Assembly (NCBI GenBank): GCA_958510875.1
Contig: OY294067.1
Coordinates: forward strand, 149,866,962 to 149,930,961
Origin: Endomychus coccineus
Lineage: Eukaryota > Arthropoda > Insecta > Coleoptera > Endomychidae
Length of the DNA: 64,000 bases
Direction: 5' to 3'
A model generated the notes under the pieces. The model searched no databases, was not told where the DNA came from, and worked only from the letters and a program-made list of their open reading frames with translations. Shown piece after piece: positions 10,414 through 20,770 of the stretch (positions are counted from its first letter, which is position 1; every line of letters begins with the position of its first letter). The position numbers were made by a program, and so were the translations under genes.

Positions 10414-10631
10414 AGTTATGTAAGGTGATTCCCGTTCCCACGATATTCCGCTGACTCCAGCATCAGCGTTATTATGGCAAATCTCGGAATTCACTGGCAT
10501 GAGACATGAACAAGAAATAGAATCGACATAGACTTGAAACAATTAACACGTATATTTTATATTATGAAATTCATTTAATAAATATTAATAAACTTTTTAA
10601 AAACGTGTTTCTGTGAATAAGAAACATAAAG
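10414..10631 (+). repeat. Errantivirus 3' LTR (218 bp)
   Basis: By eye it is identical to the 5' LTR at 3311-3528, and it is followed by the duplicated target CGAC at 10632-10635. LTR identity indicates insertion too recent for substitutions to accumulate in this length, or gene conversion. Confidence 0.95.
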
Positions 10632-10635
10632 CGAC

Positions 10636-11053
10636 GAGTGGAGTGTTGGTGATGAGAGAAAGACCAGTGATCTGGTACTCACAGAAGCAGCGTCTGGTAG
10701 CGACTTCAACTGCAGAAGCCGAGTACCGAGCCGCGGTGTCAGTGATTGACGATGTGTGCTGGATCAAAAGAATCGCACTGGAACTTGGTATGCTGGAAAC
10801 TGATCAGCCGATCAACCTGAAGGTCGACAACATATCAGCCATCCACATGTTACAGAATGCACACGAAGGAAAGACGACCAGAGGGAAGAAACACATTGAG
10901 ATACCACGAAAGTACATTCTGCAACACGTTGGCAACACTGTGACACTGCAACACGTCGAAAGCAGCAAACAGATTGCAAACATTCTCACCAAGTCACTCA
11001 ACAGAAGAGTTTTCGAGACGCTCCGCTGTGAATTGATCAAGGAGGAGTGTTGA
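10636..11053 (+). pseudogene. Copia RNase H, 3' part after the insertion
   Basis: This continues the RNase H cut at 3310. It reads SGVLVMRERP, STAEAEYRA, KVDNISAIHM, and ends HVESSKQIANILTKSL followed by RCELIKEEC. In the family RNase H degrades the RNA strand of the hybrid. AEAEY and VDN carry conserved acidic residues, so this segment itself is undamaged; one expected His position reads RGKKHIEIP. The stop codon at 11051-11053 lies a few bases inside the 3' LTR, preceded by the purine tract AAGGAGGAG. The segment cannot be used while the errantivirus separates it from the RT domain. Confidence 0.93.
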
Positions 11054-11264
11054 GAATTGATCAACTGACAGCTGACCCGATCTATCCCAATCTTGACTCT
11101 ATCCTAACTTCGCACTTTATTTTTGTTTTATATAGAGTCAAAGTTGGCAATTATGTATTCTGATAATTTTTGTGTGTCATCCTTCTGTCACTGTAATTTT
11201 GTGTGCAAGTTATGAGTTAATGAACTGAACATTTGTCAACTCTGGACTTTATCTTTTCTCAACA
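11048..11264 (+). repeat. Copia 3' LTR (217 bp)
   Basis: It starts TGTTGAGAA and ends TTCTCAACA, a perfect 9-bp terminal inverted repeat, right after a polypurine tract. The next five bases, AAGAA (11265-11269), should be the target duplication; its partner lies outside the window. The partner LTR is also outside, so LTR divergence cannot be scored. Confidence 0.88.
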
Positions 11265-13793
11265 AAGAACTCAAAACCCACTCAAATTAACAACACTTAT
11301 TATATTAACTGGGTTCGAAACTGACCAAAAAGCTATTATGGTTTGCAAGGATATAATTTATATTTCGAATTCAGGTTGTTTTACTTTAGGCAAATGGGTT
11401 TCAAATAGTTCACATCTGTTGAATGAAGTAAAGGATGATGATGATCCGATCAGTATAATTGATCTAGTTGACAATGATCATGTAAAGACATTAGGCATCA
11501 AATGGCTGAGCAAGCCAGATTCTTTAATGTACAGTATTGAGCCATTTCCTATCCATTCTAAATGCTCTAAGCGGACCATTCTTTTGGAAATTATTCGATC
11601 CCGTAGGTCTTGTGAGTCCCTGCATTATTTTAGCAAAGATGATAGTCCAACAGCTTTGCTTGAAAAGTGTAGGTTGATATGACTCTGTACCTTCGAACCT
11701 GTTACATAAATTGCTACATTTTCGTGAGCGCTTACATATTCTAAATACTCTACAAATCAGCAGACAAACATTATGCAAACAACCTGCTCAGATTGAGCTT
11801 CGTGGTTTTAGTGATGCATCGCAACATGCCTATGGTGCATGCATATATCTTAAATCCATTGATCACGGTACACATTCATTTGCTATGTGCTAAAACCAAG
11901 GTTGCTCCACTAAAAGTACTAACAATTCCCCGATTAGAATTATGTAGTAGTCTCTTGCTGGCAAAATTATTAACAGTGGTTTCTGAAGCACTCACAATCA
12001 ATTTTAAAGTTTATTTAGGGTCAGATTCACAAATAGTCTTAAGCTGGATCAAAACTGAACTTTATTTGTTGCAGACATTTGTAAAAAATAGAGAGAATGA
12101 GATCCAAATATTAACAAAAACTGCTAATTGGAACTATGTAAGTTCTAGGGATAATCCCGCAGACTCAGCTTCAAGAGGTGCTTATCCGGATAAATTAAAA
12201 AACTCCAATTTATGGTGGCACGGTCCTTCATGGCTGTCATCACACAACGAATGATCATCTTAATTCAATCAAATTCGAACCTCTACAAATAATACCGGAA
12301 ATTAGAGCAATAGCTTGCAATACGGCGAAGACATCTGCTAACATTTTTCCATTTGAGAGATTTTCAAGGTTAATTAAAATTAGGAGAATGTTTCTCTATT
12401 TCAGACGCTTTATTTCTAATTGTGAGGTCAGAAAAGATCAACGACAATACGGAGATTTTACCGTTCAAGAACTAAATCATATTTTCTTACAATTAATACG
12501 TATGGCTCAAATTGAAAGTTTCTTCGAAGAAATAAATATTTCAAAGTGCAATAAATCAATCAACAAGAAACATAAATTATTAAGTTTATCTCCGTTTTTT
12601 GACGATGACAATATTTTACGAGTTGGTGGCCGATTGAGACACGCTGAATTACCTTTCGATGCTAAACACCCCTTTCTTCTATCAGGAAAACATATTTTGA
12701 CAAAACTTATTTTTGAAAACGAACATGTGAAGTTGTTCCACGCAGGTCCTCAATTGCTCTTGGCCACTGTACACCAGAAGTGTTGGGCAACATCAGGAAT
12801 GAGTGTAGCAAAGACGGTCACTCGAAATTGTATTCAATGTTTCAAATTGAATCCCAAAAGTATCAATCCATCAATGGCAAATTTACCTGAAGCACGTGTT
12901 ACTCCAATGCAACCCTTTTACGTTTGCGGGATTGACTATGCAGGTCCATTTATACTTCGCGACAGAAAAGGTCGCAATTGTAAAGAGATAAAAGGTTATA
13001 ATTGCGTGTTTAATAGCTTTTCTACTAAGGCTGTCCACTTAGAATTAATAACGGATTTAACGACCGAATCTTTTATTGCCGGTCTGAGACGATTTGCTAC
13101 TAGACGTGGTAATCCAGGTCACATATATTCGGACAATGCTACCAATTTTGTGGGAGCATCTAAACAACTTACTAATTGAAATACGTTTTTACAAAAATCA
13201 CAAGATGATGTAATAAGAAGTTGTGCTAACAATAACATCAGTTGGCATTTCATACCTGCAAATTACCCCCACTTTGGAGGATTATGGGAACCCTCTATAA
13301 AAAGCATAAAGTTTCATTTATGTGAAGTAATATCAGACATCAAATTAACATATGAAGAATTCAATACAATTATTATACAAATTGATTGCACTCCCTAATT
13401 GGAAAGCCAATAGTCACAGTTCCGGATCCAGGCGTTCTGGATATCCCGATGAATCGTTTGTCAAGGCTTCAACTGCTTCAACAACTCATTCAAAGCTTCT
13501 GGCGAAGATGGTCCCTTCAATACTTGTCCACGTTACAGCAACGGCAGAAATGGTCCAAAACATCACCGAACGTACAAATTAACGATTCAGTGTTAATTAA
13601 GTAAGACAACTTGCCGCCCAGTCATTGGCTACTCGGTCGAATCACGGCTACACACCCGGGGGATGATAGCTTAGTGCGCGTTGCAACTGTTAAAACCAAA
13701 ATGGGACTCTTTGAAAGAGCAGTTCCTCGATTGTGTCCTCTTACATTATCGGTAGAAAAGGACAATTTAGTGCCTAATAGTGACGCAATATAA
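11265..13793 (+). pseudogene. BEL/Pao element pol remnant (RT end, RNase H, integrase)
   Basis: Frames in BEL/Pao order: the RT end with CFTLGKWVSNS and KTLGIKWLSKPD near 11372-11512; RNase H with FSDASQHAYGACIY, APLKVLTIPRLEL, GSDSQIVLSWI and NPADSASRG; the integrase zinc region near 12700-12850; and the integrase core with GIDYAGPF, YSDNATNFVG and HFGGLWEPSIKS. A DUF5641-like tail ends near 13793. Frameshifts lie near 11660 and 11890, and stops occur at 13177-13179 and further on. The 5' half, including the YxDD box, is outside the window beyond the inserted Copia element. It is an old inactive copy. Confidence 0.9.
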
Positions 13794-13921
13794 ACATTTT
13801 CATCTTACTCTATTGTCACACTCTATAATTTATTTTTATGCTTATGTTGTTTTTGCTAATTGCTCAATACTTAGCTATGAACTATTTTCGAACTATTGCA
13901 TAGTTCAAGGTGGGGAGCTTA

Positions 13922-14124
13922 TGTACCAGAATTTTTGTATTTAACTGTACATTTATACCTCTTGGGTTGCCACTCACGCATAAGACCCTTTCCGTAACAT
14001 TTTAGGTCATAAGTATTCTTGTCACCAAACGACGGACATCTATATTTCTAACTGTAAATAATTGTGAAAGGTAAAGTTAATAAATAGGTCTTAAGGTTAG
14101 TGCTGTGTATCAATTAAATCTACA
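13922..14124 (+). repeat. Probable 3' LTR of the BEL/Pao element
   Basis: A polypurine run AAGGTGGGGAG at 13907-13917 precedes TGTACCAGAA. The proposed end is ...ATCTACA, giving TGTA/TACA ends. The start is well placed; the 3' limit is a guess among several CA endings up to about 14160. An AATAAATA motif lies near 14080. Confidence 0.55.
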
Positions 14125-15469
14125 GTCCACTACATCAAGCCAAAACAGAAGACATACATCATATTGAGCCAGAGAAGGCAAATGTATGATTTCAGTTCAT
14201 CGTTCATGAATTATCGAATGGAATATGTAGTATATAATGTTCATTCAATGAATCAAGCTACCAAATACAGTCAACGAAACACTTGCAAAGATACTCAGTT
14301 AACTGATAAAACAGAACACTCACTGATAGATGGTTATCATGTAGGATTCACGTGCTCATAAATTATTCTATTGCGCTTTAACGAAAATATCCAGAATACT
14401 TAACCATCATAATTACTAAATTTAATAAGAAACGATGAATTAACAATCGATACATGAATTTTGATATTAGACGTCAGTGTAAATTCTTCTAGTCAATCTT
14501 CCCCGAGACATAAAAATTTAATAATCATGTATTATGATGTCTTCATAATATTGTGTACCGTTACGACCTCTGCTATCCATTATCACAAACTGTAAAGGAG
14601 GAATTATACGGAATAAAAGTAATTTTGAGTCATAAATGCTTTAATATTCAGCCAGTGTGGCAATGAAATTTATTCTTGCCCTGGAATTCGGCAAATCGGA
14701 ATTCACATTTACTACGTTGAGATAATTTCAAATGTAGAATCGTAACGGAATATGCATTTTTATTTCAAGAGAGTATTAGGGAATAAAATCATTTTAATGG
14801 AGGCGAATCTCGAATAACTCAGAAACTTAAGATCTTCTGATGTCATCACATATTTGCTGAAATTCAACACTTGTTTCTCAAAAAATAACTCCCAACTACA
14901 CTAGTAATCCTGATACATAACCTGAATCGATATAGTATTCCCATTATATGAACATGTATTTCAAATAAATATTAGTATAATTAGTTTGACCAATACCACT
15001 ACTTTCACCACACTGTTGATAGCAATTCCAAATGACCTGTAATTTATTTTAAAATGAACAGCAAAGGGATAGACGTTACATCCATTCATATATCATTTGA
15101 GAGGTTTCAATTTCTAGTCAAATATTCATAATATTACAAACTAAGACAATAACATTAAAACAACTGTCAATTTTCAATATATTATATCGAACTATTTGGG
15201 TATGTATGTTACGTTCTCTTGGTATTCTGGTCCTTTATTGACTGAAAATAAGATAAAAACTATTCTTTTTTGTTGAAACGTCGAAATAGAATGAATTTGT
15301 TGTTATACTACATCTATCACTGGAATCTTTCCACTCGAGTAGAAATTGGAACCTCCGGAACGATCTGTGTATATATAGATGTAATGTCTATCCCTATCTC
15401 AATCATATTTTTTGAAGCTGTACTGAAATGTTAAGATACTGAAATATCATTCTTGTTTCCACAGGCGAA
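14125..15469. other. AT-rich stretch without recognised gene
   Basis: No frame above background and no family motif were recognised on either strand. The short frame at 14164-14361 shows no domain. Confidence 0.6.
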
Positions 15470-15690
15470 TTCTAGACACATGGCTCAGCCCTCAGATATT
15501 GCTTCTTTAGCCAATTCAAGGAGGCTTGGGCCTTCCAAAGACCACATTTCCGCATCTATTTACATCATTGTTGGGAGCAATTAAGCCTAATATGGCCAAA
15601 ACTATTAGGCAGCGTTTTCGAAAATGTGGAATCGTTCCAACAAATCCAGATGAAATATGCGGGAGCATTAGCATATTCTGTAACTGATAT
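15470..15690 (+). pseudogene. Pogo/Tigger-like (DDE_1) transposase C-terminal fragment
   Basis: The end of the DDE domain of pogo-like transposases is recognisable: SRHMAQPSDIAS near 15475-15510 (family form T/S-H-x-x-QPLD), then in another frame EAWAFQ. From 15544 a third frame reads TFPHLFTSLLGAIKP and then TIRQRFRKCGIVPTNPDEI, which is the conserved GFR-x-C/T-GI-x-P-x-NP-D block. The open part ends at a TGA at 15688-15690. At least two one-base shifts in 220 bases show decay. No terminal repeats were found. A frame at 15798-16004 could be a continuation but has no recognisable motif. Confidence 0.75.
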
Positions 15691-15699
15691 TTCAGAATG

Positions 15700-16520
15700 A
15701 TTAAAAATCTCTCTACCAATAGCGCACAAAAATTAAGGTTATATCAAGACGTAGAGTACCAGACATTTTCAATGGAAACGAATCTATAGATCCCATATTG
15801 AAAATATTCCAGGTCACACTGCATCATGAGAAGATTGAACAGAAGAACATATGGAAGATGATCTACCCGATTCTTCTTAAGTTGGTTCACCAAGCACACG
15901 TGTCAATGAACATCCTCGCCTTTTTGAGCGTTTCGTTACCAGGAGTGCTTCTCATTTCCTTAAAAAAATTGTGCCATTCACCTCATTCTACGGTACATTT
16001 TTAATCAGCCTCCCCCTTCACTTAAACCGGCTAGTATAAACTAAACCAAAGGGTACCATCAATGAAGTGCACACTGTTGCATATTCTTTTTAATATCGTT
16101 GCCTAGTAGTATTTGATAAAGTGACATCGTTAACGAAACGCGTCCTACAATTTTGTCTCATGGTATAATAGTGGGTGGCTATGTCATATAAGGTCAGTTT
16201 CTTGGTTTCGTAGATTTCACTATGAGAGAGTGAATAACTGTGTGAGTGATTCAGTGGGTGGTATTTGCCATATATGTACTAGGTAATATCCGTAGGAGAA
16301 CCGTCAGCTGTGCCGCCGCGATGTGTTCCCCCAGCTTTCAACACTTAAGAGTGGAGATAGCAAAAGTCGTGGAAAGAGTTGAAATTATAATCCATGTCAT
16401 GTGAAAGTTCATTTGAATGGGCAGGGATTTTTATGATATGGAATGGCTTATCGCGGATATTATGTGTGTGAATGTTATAACGTGCCCTTGTCGCTTTTCG
16501 GTAAAGTGCTTACTGCGGTA
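15700..16520. other. No recognised gene
   Basis: Between the pogo-like scrap and the putative LTR. If the LTR reading below is right, the part left of 16525 would be leader sequence of a minus-strand retroelement, but no gag frame follows. Confidence 0.5.
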
Positions 16521-16524
16521 AGCT

Positions 16525-16542
16525 TCGAATCCTCGGGCGCCA
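16525..16542 (-). promoter_or_regulatory. Putative primer binding site of a minus-strand LTR element
   Basis: On the minus strand the sequence TGGCGCCCGAGGATTCG begins at 16542. TGGCGCCC is the start typical of Gypsy-group and retroviral primer sites. It lies just beyond a long, promoter-bearing block that could be the LTR. Confidence 0.45.
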
Positions 16543-17751
16543 GATTCTTCCCAAAGGTTAACTCCTTTTGGGGACTTCTGCTAGGGTCCTCTCCACAAGG
16601 CTCGTCACTATGCTATCTAAAGATAGCCTTGTCCCTAGGGTAGCTACAGTGAAGTATAACCAGAGTCCAATGGGCAGAAAACAGTATCGAAATTGTAGGC
16701 TTTAATTACAATTGATACCTGGTTATAACTTAGCTCTTTAAAGATGGAGCAGAAATAATTTAATAAAACAGGGAATTCCAAATATTAAAATATATAATGA
16801 TTTTAACAAGTACACTTTCAGAATAATCAATTTAAATGCAATTGAACGGTATTATTTCACAAAATTACACCCAGACGGAAAATGTAATAAAGCTCAAACG
16901 GTAAATGAAAATTCTTTCAAGATATCAACTCTACGATAAGTTCGGTGACTAAGTTCAATTCTGCGGTACGGAATCGGTTGACAAATGATTCAGGAATGAT
17001 CAATTTGCGGAAAAGTACGAATCAAACAGGTCCTATCGTAATAGCTGTATTCGGTAAATATTCAGATAGCCATATTACTTGAAATGTTGTTAAAACGCAC
17101 TACGATATATCAAACGGTTTAAATACGGTCGGTTCGGATTCGGAAGATATATCGTAATGCCCGAATATAAAATATTAAGCCAATACGAAATTTCACTTAA
17201 ACGGAACACTATTGTTAATTCACTTTTTCAAATCTGACTTGAACTCTGATAATAATTATTTCACTTTGATTCTAATATGATAATCACACTTTAACGGTAC
17301 GGATTGAAAATCGAAATCACAAAAGAGCTACTTCACTGATTGAAAATCAAAAACACAAGAGAGTAACTGCACTGATCGAAATTCAAAAACACAAGAGATA
17401 CTGTAAGGCTTGAAACTTGAAATCACAAAAGAGCTACTTCACTGATTGAAAATTAAAAACACATGAGAGCGATCTTTCGGCTGTCACGGCTTTTATATGT
17501 TTTTCGAGGTTCTGGACAGGTCTGCTCCACCAAATCCTTATTTTTGTGCCAATAGTTTTTACTTATGCCCCGAACAATGGTTAGAAGTGACGCTACTTTT
17601 TAGATCTAAAATTCGCGCTCATGATATCACACCAGTTCTTCCCAGCGGAGTAAACGAGTGTTATCGGAGTTTTTAGGTTGTTCGCTCTTTTTATACATAA
17701 GGCTGCACAAAGTTTGGTGTCTTAACTGGCCAGACCCCTGTTTTTGCAACA
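16543..17751 (-). repeat. Putative solo-like LTR of a Gypsy-group element, minus strand
   Basis: The block is inferred to be an LTR because a primer-site-like sequence follows its minus-strand end, because it carries a TATA box (minus strand TATAAAAG, about 17489-17496), and because it differs in texture from flanking DNA. A possible start TGTTGC is at 17751. The end before the primer site does not show the expected CA, and no second LTR or gag/pol follows. Boundaries are uncertain. Confidence 0.4.
17302..17479 (+). repeat. Five tandem copies of a 36-bp unit
   Basis: Units start at 17302, 17338, 17374 (34 bp), 17408 and 17444. The consensus core is GATTGAAAATC then CACAAAAGAGCTACTTCACT. Each unit reads TCAGTG or a variant of it on the minus strand. 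The array lies inside the putative LTR, just downstream of its TATA box. Confidence 0.9.
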
Positions 17752-18339
17752 TATTTTATCGGAATGAAATGCAATTTTGAACGGGCATGAATTAGATTCA
17801 TCTATTTGAATAATTATACTTATGTGAAATTACGGAGATTTAGAAAAGTGACAATCACGGAATACACATTCGGAATTCATTCATATCTATTGAAATAATG
17901 AACTGTTCAAACTGAAATTACATGTAAAATCCGTATTTATTGCCTGATCTAAATTAAACAATTTTTCGAAATTTAAGCTTCGTTACAATGTATCAGCTAT
18001 TTACCATGTGATTGTTACCTGTTTTGTTGATAGGTTATGTGTCGTGTGCCATAGCATAGACAGACTGCATTATAATGAAGATTCATTAATCTATGGATCT
18101 GTCTATCAAGTAAATTGTACGTGATTACTTGAGTAGTCTCGAACGTCAAAATATTTCGAATCCCTTTCACCCTGTTTATGATTGAGTTTCGAAAAATTCG
18201 TTATATCGGATACCTACGTCGTATGAGGAACCTGTCTGACACGTTTCAAGGTCAAGTTGGATGATAATAATTAAGAAACATAAAAGTATAAATGGAATGA
18301 AATCGATCGAGATTTGTGATGTCATTGGTTGTTATCCCT
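17752..18339. other. No recognised gene
   Basis: AT-rich sequence without a recognised frame or repeat. Confidence 0.5.
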
Positions 18340-18597
18340 TGAATATTCACCTTGCAAGTAAGGTTCAACTTCAATTAGGAATTGTTCAAATTGTTTGAGA
18401 AGAACTTCATCCAATATTTTCAATCCATTTGTCGAATTGTTATAGAATTCATTTCAACAATATAAGGTACTTTTCCGAAGAGTGGTTTTTATGGACAGAA
18501 TATGAGTAGAGAGTGTGTGTAGTACTATACTTGTGTGTCATCAAACAAGGTTGGAACACAAGGGAATTTTATATCAAGATACTAATACCTTCATATA

Positions 18598-19614
18598 TAG
18601 TGTGTAAACGCCAAATGGAATAAATTATTATTTCGATTACTGTACATATTTATAAAAAATCCCGAAATACGTCAAATTTGAATTATAAATTGACATTCTT
18701 CTACGTGAATATGCGAACCCTACCTTTAACCCCCTTCGAATGCCTGGTACAACCCCCAAATTTTTTAAATGGGTAGTATAGGCTTGTGATATATCGTTTG
18801 AAAGGTCTCTTCATTCTCTATTCAAAAATGTTATCGATTCCAAGTTTTTTGCAACAATTAAGATGGAATAAAATAAAATTATTTGGTAACCGAAATTCGC
18901 TAAAATTAATCAAAAACTAAAATATAATTCAAAACGTAATAAAATGTAAAACACTAAAAAGAACTATGAATGTTAATGAAGTAGATGTTCAAAATGTTCA
19001 CCGCGAACGTCTTGGCAACATCCTAATCTTAAATAATACTGTCTTCTGACATTATTGAATATATCAGGCGTGATCGACCTCATCGCAAGCGTTATTCGTT
19101 CTTCCAAGTCATTTAAATCAAAACGTTTAGTTTTGTACACAATACTCCTCACATATCCCCATGAAAAGAAATTTTATAATGTAAGATCAAGGTTTTAATG
19201 AATACCATCTAAAAAGCACATTGCTATGGTTTTTGCTTACTTTCTTATTATCAAGACCTAAACGGGAAATAAGTATTGAGTATATTGTAATAAGGTTTGA
19301 GTATATTTTAGCGCATTTCGGTAACCAAATAATTTGGTTTTATTCTATCTCAACTGTTGCAAAAAAACTTGAAAGCGATATCATTTTTGAATAGAGAATG
19401 AAGAGACCTTTCAAACGATATATCACAAGCTCATACTTCCTATTTAAAAAATTGGGGGTTGTACCTTGCATTCGAATGAGGTTAAAGGTAGTGGTCGCGT
19501 ATTCACTTGGAAGAATGTCAATTTATAATTTAAATTACACGTGTTTCGGGATTTTTCATAAATATGTATAGTAATCGAAATAATGATGATATTCCATTTG
19601 GCGTTTACACACTG
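18598..19614. mobile_element. Long-inverted-repeat Tc1/mariner derivative (1,017 bp)
   Basis: Two arms of about 310 bp (18598-18907 and 19304-19614) are inverted copies of each other with scattered mismatches. The ends read TAGTGTGTAAACGCC on the left and CAGTGTGTAAACGCC from the right. TA dinucleotides flank both ends (18596-18597 and 19615-19616), as expected for a Tc1/mariner target duplication. The roughly 400-bp centre holds a minus-strand transposase C-terminal scrap. It is inserted in a decayed minus-strand LINE. It looks like a non-autonomous deletion derivative. Confidence 0.85.
18976..19189 (-). pseudogene. Tc1/mariner-superfamily transposase C-terminal fragment
   Basis: The minus strand reads DLTL, a stop, then NFFSWGYVR, DLEERITLAM, NVRRQYYLRLGCCQ and GEHFEHLLH before a stop. 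This matches the C-terminal end of a large insect family of Tc1/mariner-like transposases whose third catalytic Asp lies in SPDLTPLDFFLWG-type words. Here D-L-T is present but Tyr is a stop. The first two catalytic residues and the DNA-binding domain are missing, so it is a deletion relic. Confidence 0.75.
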
Positions 19615-20770
19615 TATGAAGAAGCAGGTGCTGTTGTAAAATTGTTTTGCATGAATCTCTGTATTTCAAACTAAGGTTCTGATTGCTTTTTTCTGCAGTA
19701 AAATTTGAGAGAATTGCCTTAGAATAGAATGCCATACCTCAGCGAAGAGTAGAAGTTTGCATAATACAGCATTTTTCTGACATCGTAATCGTCAATATCC
19801 TTCACCGCTGTTGAAGCGTATGTTATTGAATTCAACTTTTCAGAAAGATATGCGAGTACAAATGTAAGCGGTCATCGTTGTATATGCCTGAACATTTCAC
19901 TGAACTTTTGTAAACCTATAATAAAAGAGTGTGGTGTATCAGTTGAATTATTTGCTCATAACAATACAGAGATAGTCTCTATCATTCTTTGATATCAATT
20001 TCAGTTTTACATAATCTGAACCTGTTACGGTAAGATTAGAATCGTCAGCATAATTTGTGATATGTTGAAATTTATCACTAGAAATAACATCATGGATAGG
20101 TATCATTCAGTAATATAATGAATAACATATACCCAAATGCAATGCCCTGCGGTGCCAACACCGACACCTCCAAGACTTTAGGCCCAAAGCAATTTCGACC
20201 AACTGTTTTCGTGTTGATAAATATGATTTGAACCATTTTGAAGCATTTCCACGTATTCTCTATCAATGAGATTCTTCGAAAACAATGTTGTGATTCAAGC
20301 AGTCAAACGCCTTGAATAAGTCAATGAAGATGCTACAAGATTGGTATCCAGATTCTGACGCTTTGGCGGTGTTAATCAGAAATGCAAAAATAGCTATATT
20401 AGAAGATCTGTTTGCTGTATATACTCGTATATAGGCATATTGAAATTGTGTAGATAAATTGAGTTTTCCAAATTAAGGAACTAACCGTTTGGCCTGAAAA
20501 ATAATTTTTCTAAATGAAGATTCTAGGATTCCTAGTTTCAATATCTCTGGAAAGATTCCTTCTACAAATGATTGATTCACAATATGGCAAAGATCATGTG
20601 TCATTCAATTTATGTATTGTTTAATCACACATGTAGGTACCTATTTCATCGGAACCAGCACTTTTAATATTCTTAAATTTTGTTAGGAGGAATATTATTT
20701 CGTTCAGAGAAACAGGTTCTAACAAGAGAGTATCAATTTGAGGTTATACTATACGCAGAAGAATGTTCTC

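Larger units (their letters stand above)
3311..10631 (+). mobile_element. Complete endogenous errantivirus (Gypsy group with env), apparently young
   Basis: A 7,321-bp provirus-like element with 218-bp LTRs, a tRNA-Ser-type primer binding site, gag, pol and env open reading frames, and a polypurine tract. The two LTRs look identical base for base, the 4-bp target duplication is perfect, and none of the three genes shows a stop or frameshift apart from the expected gag-pol frame change. Errantiviruses are insect retrotransposons that acquired an envelope gene related to baculovirus fusion proteins. The insertion sits in the Copia RNase H domain. Its coding capacity suggests recent activity, but expression and infectivity cannot be judged from sequence. 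Confidence 0.95.
1..11264 (+). mobile_element. Ty1/copia-type LTR retrotransposon, 5' end outside window, interrupted by an errantivirus
   Basis: Gag, protease, integrase, reverse transcriptase and RNase H remnants follow in Copia order, with integrase before RT. They run from the window edge to 3310 and resume at 10636. The 3' LTR ends at 11264. The two parts join in frame once the inserted errantivirus and one copy of its CGAC duplication are set aside, so this is one element split by insertion. Several stops and frameshifts make it a dead copy. The 5' LTR and the start of gag lie outside the window. The element sits inside a BEL/Pao element, whose coding sequence resumes just after the 3' LTR. 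Confidence 0.93.
18340..20770 (-). pseudogene. Decayed LINE reverse transcriptase, interrupted by a DNA element
   Basis: On the minus strand, scattered frames give, from high to low coordinates: a palm start (LKSAGSDE-like words near 20640-20700); AFDCLNHNIVFEES near 20270-20320; a GVPQG-like block near 20150; the catalytic box as NYADDSNL near 20030-20060; thumb words such as KLNSITYAS near 19830; and, left of 18596, a C-terminal tail with LLKQFEQFLIEVEPY. The order and spacing fit a CR1/Jockey-like RT. Many stops and shifts are present. The 1,017-bp palindromic element at 18598-19614 sits inside the thumb-to-tail part. The clade is uncertain. Confidence 0.7.

Noticed and set aside
17302..17479. 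CRISPR-like array
   Set aside because: Units are contiguous without spacers and the DNA is clearly eukaryotic; simple tandem repeat.
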